A stretch of 64,000 nt of DNA from Nemertoderma westbladi (lineage: Eukaryota > Xenacoelomorpha > Nemertodermatida > Nemertodermatidae). Of this stretch, positions 11,197 through 21,834 are shown piece by piece. Every line of letters begins with the position of its first letter. The stretch's first letter is position 1. A program made the position numbers and the translations under genes. The notes under the pieces are model-generated. The model was not told where the DNA came from. It searched no databases and saw only the letters and a list, made by a program, of their open reading frames with translations. The stretch spans positions 1 through 64,000 of the forward strand of contig JAUCBJ010002052.1 of NCBI GenBank assembly GCA_032718475.1, given 5' to 3'.

Positions 11197-13128
11197 ATAA
11201 CGGATATCGCTTCTGTATTGCAGTAGGCAATAAAGCTGAAGTACCGGCAACCGGTACCCAGTAGGCCTGACTACCTAACCACCCGGACCGGTACATACAG
11301 CAGTACAGGTACAGCAGTATTATTCGATTTTGATAATTATATACCGGTAGGCCTTAATAATTAATCAGGGACTGCAGCCCTGGTTTTTTATTGAGATTTT
11401 TACTTATTTCTGTCAAGTTTTATTTGTTTGTAGGCCAGTATTGAACAGAAGGCGTGTAAGCCTGATCAGATTGTACAGACAATTTGTAGGCTGAGCTGTT
11501 GTCTGATTGTTGTTAAGTCTGAACGGATTGCAGTGTGTGTAGATCATCTGTCCGATAAAGAACGGTTAGGAAGTAGGGGCAGCCAAAGCTGTAAGGTCAA
11601 CCCCCAACTAAAGAATAAGTCGTACTACTGGGTTAGAACGCATACTACCTAACCATTTCGGAGTCTGCATGTCCTGTAGTTTATTTAGGCTTGAGAGTAG
11701 TCTGCCATCGTCTAGTCTGTACTTTGTTTGTGTGGTCTGTACAGGTAGCGTATAATATTTATTTAGATAATTTGTAGGCTGGATAGTTGTCTGGCTGTTA
11801 TTAGGTCTGAAGGATTGCAGTGTGTGTAGAGCCTCTGTCCGATAAAGAACGGTTAGGAAGTAGGGGCAGCCAAAGCTGTAAGGTAAACCCCCATCTAAAG
11901 AATAAGTCGTACTACTGGGTTAGAACGCATACTACCTAATCATTTCGGAGTCTGCATGTCCTGTAGTTTATTTAGGCTTGATAGTAGTCTGTCAGTATTT
12001 GGTCTGCATTTTGTTTGAGTAGTTTGTACGCGTAGCGTAATATTTATTATTCAGAGTTTATGCGATTATTCGCAACATTCATTCCCCAAGTTTGTTCCTA
12101 CAATAATTGTGTTTGTTATACATACCGCTATAGTTAAATTAACCCCGGTACTACACGGGCTGCTTGGCGTAGGTAAAGACTGGTGATTTTGTGCACCGGT
12201 CACTCCAGCAGATGCCGTGGTTCTTTTAACTGTTCAAGTATATTTAACTACTGATTATATGTTGTACAAGTACTCGTACCTAATTTAGGGTTTAGTGTAC
12301 AGTGCTTTCCGAAAGTAATTAGTGTAGGCATTATATTTGTGTTGTAAAGTGGTTGATAGGCACGTTCGATTAGCTCTATTAACTTCTAGGTAGGAACACT
12401 CCGTGATACATAACGTAGTACCTATAGCGATACGGCTATAGGTCGTCAGGCGGTGGTATTTTCCTATCTGGACAACGCAGTGTATTTACTACTACGTATT
12501 ATTTTCAAATACCGCAGTACCCTGTCCGTTGTAATAACCAGATTTCTAACCCTTTGTTAGGCTGGTTTGTAGACTTCTTGTAAAATTACCCTGAAAATTC
12601 GTATTTTGTGTTTTTTGTAAATTTTTGTGTTTATTTAGAGATTGTAATCTCAACCCGAATCGTACGTAATTTGTAGTATTAAGTAACTTAGGTAAATTAG
12701 AATTATTTGTTTTAGTGTCCTATAAGTAACACTTCACTGAAAGCGCACCGCTTTGTGTAGTGATTACTCCCCAGAAATAATAACATTTATTTCAAACATC
12801 GACAAAACCCATTAAAACGGGTATATATATATTATAAATCAAATCTAACGATTTATAAATAGTAGGCCTACCATACAACCATTAGGTCTCAATATCAGTT
12901 GGACTACTGCTCAAATAGCGGTAATAAAGTAAGTAAAGTAACCAAGTAACCCTAAAATTCAGAAATTCAATTATTTAAAATAATTGATATACCGGTATTT
13001 ACGATAGGCCTATTATCTTTATTTCTATAAATTTAGGCTGAAATTATACCGGTACTTGTAATTAATTCTAGTCCAGAATTATATATACTACAAACTGTAA
13101 GCTGTATACCGGTATTCCCGATAGGCCT
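11197..13128 (+). other. BEL-2 leader, first segment
   Basis: This is untranslated sequence downstream of the 5' LTR, homologous to 4197-6212 in BEL-1. A direct tandem duplication with a period of about 288 bp is present (about 11480-11768 and 11769-12057; anchor TTGCAGTGTGTGTAGA). The bases after the LTR (ATAACGGATATC) do not resemble a usual TGG-start tRNA primer site. The segment ends at the insertion point in GATAGGCCT. Confidence 0.8.
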
Positions 13129-13980
13129 CCCTATTTAAATAACTTGCGATATTTGCAAAGCTAGCCTTTTAAGTTTTAGCAATGGTGTGGACCAAGTATG
13201 TTGTAAGTACTTAACATATCTTTAAGTGCAACTACGTAGTTCTACTAAGTATAGCAAGTTTAATGCATATACTTTGAAAGCTTAGAAAGTTTCTAGCAAG
13301 GGCTTTGAATGTATTTATATGTACAACTACTTAGTTTTAGAGGGTATAACAAGTTTTAAGGAGGCACTTAGAAAGATTAGTACATCTCAACCATGTAATT
13401 TGAAAAAGTATAAAATTGTATTGACTTCGGAATATATGGTGACTGCACGGGTGTTATATTCTTCCAATTTTTAATGAAACATCAAGATGAATCTAATTTT
13501 CGTTTAAGGTCATTAGTTTTGTCGAGCTTGCATGACACTTTGTGACAGAGGGGTGGGGGGGGGGGGGGGGGGGTCTCAAAAATCTGTAAAATTTGCGCGA
13601 CCTACTTTATGAACGCCTTCCTATCTCATATGCTGCTTTCTATGGACGGACTGAATCTCACCGGTCTTATCTATACGTCATTATATATAGATCCTGATCT
13701 GCCTGAGTTTCATAAATTTTCATTTTCGAATAAAAATAATATATCAATTATTATTTAACATTTATTACTATACAAATTGCGTTTCACACTAAAACAATAT
13801 GAATAATGAAATAAAACACAGTGTATCTATTAATTTATAATTCTCAATATCAGCAAATTTAGACATCAGAATAAAAAATATAGTATCTAACACTAAATAA
13901 ACAAGAAATCAAAGAGTTAAAATAAGTAATTCATTTAAATTAAATAAAGACCATAAAATTGATGGTCTTTATTTGAGACA

Positions 13981-14236
13981 GGGGGGGGGGGGGGGGACTG
14001 GACGCAAAACCCGCATCGGCGAATTAATATCCCGCCACAATGTTAAATTCTCAATTTAGGGAAAGGAGCAGGTTACAGTGGTACGTTATTTTAACCAAAA
14101 CAATAAACTAAACACAATAGAACAGGTTACGGTTTTATATTTTGAGAGTAATCAGCTGTTATTTGCGTCGAATTTCCCCTAGTGAGGGATGAATTTTTAT
14201 TGCGTCCAGTTCCCCCCCCCCCCCCTACCCCCCCCC
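13981..14236. mobile_element. Poly-G-ended MITE, copy 1
   Basis: It starts with a G run (13981-13996) followed by ACTGGACGCAA, and ends TTGCGTCCAGTT followed by C runs (14212-14236), so the termini are inverted repeats. The body closely matches 40499-40722, with about 35 extra internal bases. Sequence just outside (GAGACA left, TATCTG right) is shared by both copies and may be part of the element. It is non-coding and non-autonomous. Confidence 0.8.
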
Positions 14237-14260
14237 TATCTGCTTTATTTAATTTAAATG

Positions 14261-14301
14261 AATGGAACATGTTTTACATTTAATGTAAAACATGTTCCAT
14301 T
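14261..14301. repeat. 41-bp perfect palindrome
   Basis: Arms AATGGAACATGTTTTACATT and its exact complement are separated by one base. It sits next to the poly-G MITE and is outside the part shared with the second MITE copy. Confidence 0.8.
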
Positions 14302-16543
14302 TATACATTTTTACAGGAGGGGTTTGAAAAAACCAGCCGCTTTAACTATTGACAGCATTGCGTGTTAAGTAGTAGTTGGCATTGAAAACTTTGTCGTGGT
14401 ATAGTGACTTCGTTTTACAAGCGAAGCAAATCAGTGCAATAATTGAGGCCGACAAGGGTCGTTAACTCATAATACTGCCAAGTGCACTTGGCATGTAATG
14501 CTGTACATACTACAATGGCCTATAATAAAATTGATGTACAGTTAACAAGTATAATTAACCATAAAAAATAAATGTATAACAAAAACAAATTAAACAGTAT
14601 CTACCATAGGTGTACGTACTTTCTTGAAGGCAGATTGAAGTTTATTTAATGACGCATTAAGATTAACACATATGAATAAAATAAATGTACGTTCACACAC
14701 CAGTAGTTAACTATGGTAATGTTTATACACCATTATTTTAAGATTCGACTATTTAATGCCTGTTTTAGAGATCGCATTTTTCGTTCTGATGGTAAAATCA
14801 CTAAGTTTCAAGATCGTATACAGCATCTTCGGGAATCCCTGTATCGCCACCAGGTAGTCAGACTTGGAGTACGTTTTAGAGCCTCAATGAAGTTCCAGAT
14901 GACGGGACAAGAACTCCAACTGGCTCTTCATATTTTCAGAAACCGGATTCAACCACACTCCGAACGAGTTGGTGAGGTGGGCCTTCTTTAAATTCCCATT
15001 ATTTAGTGGTTGAATCCGGAGAACGGCGAAACGCAGCAACGACTTCTGTCAGTCGTGGCCATCGGAAAAGTTGGTTATAACAACCGAGACAGTAATACAG
15101 AGAGAGTTTTCGTCGGTAAAACTCTGTGCTGAAACGTAGATCTGTAGATATCAGTGCACAAGAGTTCTCAGGTTCTCTCTGACTTAGATCAATCCGTCCA
15201 AAATATCTCTCGTTTTCAAATATAAAAAGAACCGCATTCCAGCATTCAGTGGTTTTTCCGCTTTATAAAAACGTCCATGAATCCATTTTTACCAACTTCG
15301 GGAATATCAGCCACCCACAAATCGATACCAGCAACGAGTTTACCATAACTAACCGATACGGTCCTTCTCATTGCTGCATTGAGGTAAGAAATTTGCCGGT
15401 TTTCAATCGAAATCGGCAACTTACTCGTAACGCTGAAGGAGTGCAGGAACGCAAGGCGTCGGGCAGTCGGGACCCCATGGAAGTGGAATGCGAATGGCGG
15501 AACCGATGGTCGTATCGTAAGTACCTCCAGCGACTTTCATATGCGGTAGGCCTACAGAGTGCGATACTGAAATATACGCAGAGCCGTCAGTCTCCTTCCT
15601 ACAGGGCGATACAGCAATCCACGGATCGCGTTTGGGCGACCCGACAAGTGGCGTGGCGGTTTAACAGTCCACACTGTGTTTCCAGATGCCAGAGTTGTTG
15701 CCAGTGCAACAAACAACACAGCACTTCTAAGTATCACTAGACTACTGGACTAGGCTATCCACTAGGCCCCTATCACTATCTGATAATCAGCAATAATTAT
15801 ATCACCTTATTCATTATTACTGTATTAAATTACTACAGTACTACTACTATCTGACTACAACTGTATAAACAGATAAACAGATAAAACAAAGAATTAGCAG
15901 TCTCAGCCTATAAAAATTAGTAGGCCTACCATACTGCCATCAGGCCATAGACAGATAGAGACTGCATTGGTAATTCAGTATAGGGCCTACTGCATGTATC
16001 AGTGTGATTGCAGCATTACATACAGAATGGCCCCCGCTAGCGGTACCTGAAGATCTGATGTGCCAGCAGTCCTTATTATAGTAGTCCTTGACAGAAAGTT
16101 ACCTGTAGTTGGTACCACCTGTACAATACAACAAATCTTCAAAGCCTAGTACAGTAGTATGATATGGAATGCCCGCCAAAACATTGCTATCCAGTGTAGG
16201 CCTACAACATACTTCACTTCTATTGGACAATTTTAATTGAAAAAAAAGCGGGAAATTATGTAGGTATGAAATTCTCCCCCTCTGTAATTCCATTAAATGA
16301 CTTCACAAATTTGTTATTAATTCCACTTAAAAATTTGTCAAATTTGCTAATTTTTTTCAAATATAATAAGGATTGGATATATTTTTGTATATTTGTTAAG
16401 TACTGATAAGTACTTGGAATATCTAGTACACGATTTTTAAAACATTGTAGATTACAAAAGTACTTCGGACTTAACAAATTTAACAAATATTTACACTGTA
16501 AATGGCATGGGCTTAGTTAGTCTACTCTGATTTTTCAATAGGG

Positions 16544-16887
16544 CTATTATATATTTATATATATTTGTGCTAAAATTATATACCGGTTTCTGTGAAAAAC
16601 CTAGTCTGTAATAATACTTATATATACAATAAGCATACCGGTATTCTAATATATTATATATATATATATATATTGTGCTAAAATTATATACCGGTTTCTG
16701 TGAAAAACCTAGTCTGTAATAATACTTATATATACAATAAGCATACCGGTATTCTAATATATTATATATATCACGCTACACTGAGTAGCAGTATCGGTAA
16801 TTAATTACTAGGCTAGCAGTTAACACTAAATTACTAGACTTGCTTAGACTGTAATATAGCGGTAGACATTCAACTGTGTAAACAAAC
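16544..16887 (+). other. BEL-2 leader, second segment
   Basis: Leader sequence resumes after the insertion and leads to the gag ATG at 16888. A block of about 100 bp around CTAAAATTATATACCGG occurs twice (about 16568-16669 and 16678-16769). BEL-1 has one copy (4060-4200), so this is a BEL-2-specific tandem duplication. Confidence 0.8.
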
Positions 16888-19800
16888 ATGTCTGATACTA
16901 AGCAGAACCTGTCAGACAGTTTATTAGATGTAACTATCTGCGACTCAGATAAAGGTGTAGAACCGTCTAAACCTAAGTTCAGTTCACCTCCCACTGTGAG
17001 GAAGGTCATCCCTACAGTAGTAATAACAGAACCTAGGCAGGTCCAACATCGTAGGTCTATCATAGGCACTCGAGCTCAGGTCAAGCGGGACCAAAAAGCA
17101 GCGGAACAGCAACCACCCGCGAGCCAAGAACTTATTTCTCAGCAGCCCGACAGCTCCAGTAGTGAAGATACTGTAGAACTGACACCCGAGCGCGGAGCAA
17201 GGATGACGGATGCGGTTTATTCGGATCCCCTTCTCATCCTTCCTGCAGCCGTACTCACTAGGCTATTGATCGCGGTGGAAGAACACCAGATCGATTGGGC
17301 GAGAAGTAAGCGCTCAACTAAAGATAGTTATGCGGGATACACAAAGGAAGAACTGAAATCTATGGTCGAGTTGCAATGGAACTTCCCCGGACCCGGACTC
17401 CCGTTTGATTTATCAGAAGCTGCCTGGGAAGACATACACCGGATGGGAGTAGCCAAGGAAACCATCGATCCAGCTGTGTGGAAGAGGTCCGCAGCCGGAT
17501 ACGCACAAGGATTCTTCAGCTCTATGGAGCGAGTAGAAAAACAACTGTTACAACAAACTCAAGGACCTCAAGAGCAGGGACAACTGCTTTATCAAGTTAG
17601 AGAAAGAATTCTGCGAATTAGGCTAATATTATCAGCCTTTGAAGAGGCTTCTAAAAGAAGACAAGACACGTCGTTGCAAGTTGCCGTAAAGACTTGGTTT
17701 CAACGGGTGAGTCGCCAGGTTCAAGGAACAGCTCAGTGGAAAGATCAGCTGGAGGAGCGCTCAACCCATGGAGAATCAACAGACGCTACTTTTTCCCAAG
17801 TGGAAAGTGAAGCGACGGCAGAGAAACCGCATAAGAGGGATGCCATTGACATCTATCTGTCAGACTATCAACGTTTTGTAGGAGATGAAGAGTTGAGGAG
17901 AAGGTTAGCGGGACTTAGTCCTAATAGTGAAGGAGCCCAGCGTGTGTTGGATGCAATTGATGTGGATAGGTTAGCGGCGAACCAAGCTAAATTCGATGAA
18001 CAACTCCGCATCGCTAGAGACCAAGAAGAAAAAGTAAGGAAAAAACGTATAGAAGACAGAAAGATAGCAGCAGTGGCAGAGGCAGAAAGAAAAGCGACCT
18101 TGGCAGCGGCAGCAGCAGAAGCAGCGGCAGAGGCAAAAGCGGCAGCAGCGGCAGCGGCAGAGGCAAAAGCGGCAGCGGTGGCGGAAGCAGAACGGAGAGC
18201 GGCTGAAGAGATCGCCCAACTGGAGTTGGAAAATCTTCAAGAGAAGCAAGACGACTTCAGTAAACAGTTAACAGCTAGTAATATGCAGATGATGAATCGA
18301 TCTACTCCCAAAAGACAGGGTTATACATCATCTGAGGAAGGCGATACCACCGACACTGAAGGCGGAGGAAGTCGATCTCGCCTAAGCAGACGTAAAAGAA
18401 CATTCCACCGTCAGAAATTGCCTGATTTGTCTCCAGCTTTAAGAAGGCAACTAAATAACACCAACATAGCGAGTACAGAACCCACAGACCAAATAATTAC
18501 AATAGAGAGACTCCCTACTATAGTAGATGAGCCTGAAATAATTAGGCCTGTTCCCGAAGCTACCCTTTCGGTCGTAGAGACACCTGTACTCCCTGAACCT
18601 ACCTCTCAATTCCCGTTGCACAGTACTAAGCTACCTGTGCCCAGCAGAACAGCCCATGAGACAGTTCATGCTCTGGACTCCGAGCGAAATATTCATGATT
18701 TGTCGCCCGTTGTCCCTCGTCCGCCCGCTACAACGTTGGCGGATCCCGTTTCGGCGGTTGATTGGGTGGACGAGAGACGGCGGGGGATGGACATTCTCCT
18801 CGGAAAGATGGAGGAGAATCAAATGCGCTCCTCCCAACAGGTCCGAGAGTTAGAAGGGACTGTTCAACAGTTAAAGGGAACCGTAAAGGAAAGTAGGTTA
18901 GAGTTGCAGGAGGTGCAGCAAAATATCGCGCTAGAACGTGATAAATTAGTAAATTTACAAAAGGGTATACCACCACCCCTTGTAACAATGTGTCAACCTG
19001 TTAGGTCTGAAGTATCTCATGCGCAAGGTGTGGAGCCTACACGCATCTATACTGCTAGCGAAGTAGAAACTCCTATAGTGAACCCTATTAAGGGTAATTA
19101 TAGACCTGTTGATAATGATATTCCCTATAGACCGGATCATAATGCGAGAAATTTATATACCGATAACTCGATATTAAATAACACGATGGCCCAAGAAAGT
19201 TTTACGCGTCAAATGGCTAGAACTGAAGCCCGGCAAGCGGTAAAGGTGGGAGAGATCGTCAAGTTCAATGGAGATGAGATGAAATGGTTACCTTTTAATG
19301 AATATTACAAAGATAACATACAGAACTCTGTCCTATCTAATGGAGAGAAACTTAGATTCCTCATCGAGTGCTTGGAAGGATCTCCCAAGTTAATGGCGTT
19401 AAAGTTTATTGGACATCCAGACGGATTAAGACAAGTTTGGGATACACTAAACATCAGGTATGGTAATAGGAATAACATAGCTGGGTATTTGTATGCAAAG
19501 TTGGTAGCGCCCCGAAAGTTTATTAGCAGCGGAATTATAGAGTTTTCCGATGAGATTCAGGAGATCTGTAGACAATTAGATTGGCTAGGTAAGTCTCATG
19601 AGTATCAGAATGCTATGGTTATTAGAGCAGTGGCTTCTACTTTACCGAAGGGTGGAGTAGGTACACGCTGGGATAAGAAAGTGTTATATATGATGGAACA
19701 ACAACGACGAGACCCTACCATGGCTGATCTCATGTCATTCCTAGATGGAGAAGTGAAATTACAGCTCCTGAAACTGTCCAGAGAGAAGACACTGGAAAAC

Positions 19801-21834
19801 AAGGTAAGTGAGAAACCCGTTTCTAGGAGAAGGGTAATACCAGTGTGTTATACAGACGACAGCAAAAGCCAGACTTCTCAAGGAGAGGATAGCGGGAAAG
19901 ACACTGAAAGATCTTACTATGACAACAAAACGCCTAAAGACCAGGTAAGTAAATTCAAGTCTCGAACCAATGACAGGAGAGAACAGGTAAGAAAAACTCC
20001 TCCTACGTCTCCCAAGAGAATTCAGGTGAGAAAGCCCGAGGAAAGAACGAACGTGCACCACACAGCACATGTTAAAGTAAGTAACATCAAGCCCAAATGT
20101 GTGCTGTGCGATGGGCCCCACCGTTTAAGTGCGTGTGATGAATTCCTGAGGAAATCTCTAAAGGACAGACGTGAAGTCATGTGGGATAAGCGGTTGTGTT
20201 ATAATTGCCTCGGACGAGGACACCAACGGCGAACCTGTTGCTCCGACGCAAGGTGTGCAAAGTGCGGTGCGAAACATCATATCTTGTTGCACACTGAATT
20301 CGAGCGAAATAGTCCGAGTCAGGTGAGTGATTCCGAACTACATGTCCAATTCAGTGATGTGAATGACACTGATCAATCTGAGATGGAAGGATTCTATACG
20401 GACGAGTTCTCCGACGAAAACGAATCCTGTTACATGATAAATACCGCAGTGTATCGAGCACTCACTCATGAAAAAGATACAGACAGCGACCTCACCCTAA
20501 CTACTTCTGATCGACAACCATACTGGAAAGCGCCACCTTCCAATGTAGGAATCCGAGAATTTCCTGTAGTCCAGTTACGGGTCCACAGACCTCAGAAGAG
20601 CTATATAGTGAACGCCCTCCTGGACTCCGGCAGCACAGGAACATTCATCGATAAAGAACTAGCCGAAGACATCTTTGCTGGACAACCCAAGTTCCGAACC
20701 AAGCTAAACATGTCAGGGATCATGCAGGTTTGGAAATCTGCTGTGGCTGCCGACTATTATATAGGTGAGTTGTCCACTCCACAGGATAAACTAGGAGAAC
20801 ACAGTATAAGGTCAGTCAAAATGGTGGCAATAAAGAACTTCGTTACCACCCAAGTGGAACCTTATAATTGGGACGAAGATGATCATGCCCAACAACTTAA
20901 CATTCCTAGATTCAACACCGATTATCCTGGAGTACAAATATTAATCGGTCAAAACGCGCATGAGGCGCTGGAGACATTGGAGAAACGACCTGCTCAACCG
21001 CAACCACTTCAGACCTATGCGGTAAGAACTAGAGTAGGTTGGTACCTTACTGGACCTTCCCGAAGAACGCTCAGAGAAAGACTGCTTCAAGATCGCGTCT
21101 GCCAGGTGAGTGAATGGGAAGATGATACTAGTGAGGGAGACGACCCAACTGAGGGAACACCATACTCCTCAGATAATGACGATATTAGCTCCAATGTAGA
21201 TCAATGGAGATATTGCCCCAAGAAGTTTAATCCAACTGACATCGCTTCCAGAGGAACAACTCCTCAAGAACTGACAGATACTACAGACCGGTTAGGTGAA
21301 CCCGACTTCCTGAGTAAGGAGGATGAATGGCCTCCCCATCTTACTCCGACTGAGATTAGACCAGCCAAGGGAGCGGAGAAAGTCAAACCTAAAACCCGGA
21401 CGGGTGGATCGGAGTTATTTGAACCCGGGATAGATCTGTCGGTATTACATATTGCCAGGGACGACGCCGTGGATCTGGACCTCCCCACCGCGAGTGGATC
21501 CTTCATGAAGATCAGAGAGAGCGATTGGAGCTCTGGAACATCAGACGTCTCGCAGGGACTCTCACCTCTCCTGCAGGGAGCGACGGACCACTATAGTTCC
21601 TGGAATCGGCTTTGTAAGGCCGTCGTGTACCTAGAGCGATGTTTCTATCGTCACTATTCCAGGACGAAGAGGAAACCTGGAATTGTATTCGGGATGCAGC
21701 GACTCAATCACCCAGTCGGTCGTTTGTGTTTACCGGAAGGGAATGGAGGACTCTCCGGAAACTGTGGAAGGCAAGATTCTCTTCCCACGACCACCTCCCT
21801 AATCCTTCAAACATCTAGGGACTCCATAACGTAA
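16888..21834 (+). CDS. BEL/Pao gag-protease polyprotein lacking reverse transcriptase
   Basis: An uninterrupted frame of 1648 codons encodes the structural part of the element. The N-terminus is charged. An alanine/glutamate/lysine-rich coiled-coil lies at about residues 390-445. A DUF1759-type gag domain spans about 776-960. Zinc-knuckle cysteines start at 1071 (CVLCDGPH) and 1104 (CYNCLGRGH), followed by CAKCGAKHHILLH. The DUF1758-type aspartic protease has LLDSGSTGTF with the catalytic Asp at 1246. Shortly after GWYLTGPSRR the frame jumps at about 1440 to WRYCPKKFNPTDIASRG, normally at the RNase H-integrase boundary, so reverse transcriptase and RNase H are missing. An SSWNRL-type integrase N-terminal remnant follows, but the integrase core is absent. 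The intact frame suggests recent activity or selection on Gag. Several strong 5' splice-site matches lie inside it. Confidence 0.93.
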   Translation: MSDTKQNLSDSLLDVTICDSDKGVEPSKPKFSSPPTVRKVIPTVVITEPRQVQHRRSIIGTRAQVKRDQKAAEQQPPASQELISQQPDSSSSEDTVELTPERGARMTDAVYSDPLLILPAAVLTRLLIAVEEHQIDWARSKRSTKDSYAGYTKEELKSMVELQWNFPGPGLPFDLSEAAWEDIHRMGVAKETIDPAVWKRSAAGYAQGFFSSMERVEKQLLQQTQGPQEQGQLLYQVRERILRIRLILSAFEEASKRRQDTSLQVAVKTWFQRVSRQVQGTAQWKDQLEERSTHGESTDATFSQVESEATAEKPHKRDAIDIYLSDYQRFVGDEELRRRLAGLSPNSEGAQRVLDAIDVDRLAANQAKFDEQLRIARDQEEKVRKKRIEDRKIAAVAEAERKATLAAAAAEAAAEAKAAAAAAAEAKAAAVAEAERRAAEEIAQLELENLQEKQDDFSKQLTASNMQMMNRSTPKRQGYTSSEEGDTTDTEGGGSRSRLSRRKRTFHRQKLPDLSPALRRQLNNTNIASTEPTDQIITIERLPTIVDEPEIIRPVPEATLSVVETPVLPEPTSQFPLHSTKLPVPSRTAHETVHALDSERNIHDLSPVVPRPPATTLADPVSAVDWVDERRRGMDILLGKMEENQMRSSQQVRELEGTVQQLKGTVKESRLELQEVQQNIALERDKLVNLQKGIPPPLVTMCQPVRSEVSHAQGVEPTRIYTASEVETPIVNPIKGNYRPVDNDIPYRPDHNARNLYTDNSILNNTMAQESFTRQMARTEARQAVKVGEIVKFNGDEMKWLPFNEYYKDNIQNSVLSNGEKLRFLIECLEGSPKLMALKFIGHPDGLRQVWDTLNIRYGNRNNIAGYLYAKLVAPRKFISSGIIEFSDEIQEICRQLDWLGKSHEYQNAMVIRAVASTLPKGGVGTRWDKKVLYMMEQQRRDPTMADLMSFLDGEVKLQLLKLSREKTLENKVSEKPVSRRRVIPVCYTDDSKSQTSQGEDSGKDTERSYYDNKTPKDQVSKFKSRTNDRREQVRKTPPTSPKRIQVRKPEERTNVHHTAHVKVSNIKPKCVLCDGPHRLSACDEFLRKSLKDRREVMWDKRLCYNCLGRGHQRRTCCSDARCAKCGAKHHILLHTEFERNSPSQVSDSELHVQFSDVNDTDQSEMEGFYTDEFSDENESCYMINTAVYRALTHEKDTDSDLTLTTSDRQPYWKAPPSNVGIREFPVVQLRVHRPQKSYIVNALLDSGSTGTFIDKELAEDIFAGQPKFRTKLNMSGIMQVWKSAVAADYYIGELSTPQDKLGEHSIRSVKMVAIKNFVTTQVEPYNWDEDDHAQQLNIPRFNTDYPGVQILIGQNAHEALETLEKRPAQPQPLQTYAVRTRVGWYLTGPSRRTLRERLLQDRVCQVSEWEDDTSEGDDPTEGTPYSSDNDDISSNVDQWRYCPKKFNPTDIASRGTTPQELTDTTDRLGEPDFLSKEDEWPPHLTPTEIRPAKGAEKVKPKTRTGGSELFEPGIDLSVLHIARDDAVDLDLPTASGSFMKIRESDWSSGTSDVSQGLSPLLQGATDHYSSWNRLCKAVVYLERCFYRHYSRTKRKPGIVFGMQRLNHPVGRLCLPEGNGGLSGNCGRQDSLPTTTSLILQTSRDSIT

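Larger units (their letters stand above)
13129..16543. mobile_element. 3.4-kb insertion in BEL-2 leader with CCCTATT/AATAGGG ends
   Basis: Homology to the BEL-1 leader stops at 13128 and resumes at 16544. The inserted DNA starts CCCTATTTAAAT and ends TTCAATAGGG, giving short inverted termini (CCCTATTnAAA). A 2-bp CT flanks both sides. Inside are poly-G runs (13555-13573), a poly-G MITE (13981-14236), a 41-bp palindrome (14261-14301) and two modest frames (14713-14991 and 15249-15740) with no recognisable domain. On the minus strand 15737-15552 encodes a hydrophobic leader-like start (AVLFVALATTLASG) but has no ATG. No transposase was recognised. The ends recall the piggyBac-type element at 49073-50658, but there is no TTAA duplication here. 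Confidence 0.65.

Noticed and set aside
14713-15740. Transposase in the 3.4-kb insertion
   Set aside because: The two plus-strand frames show no DDE or hAT/piggyBac motifs that I can recognise.
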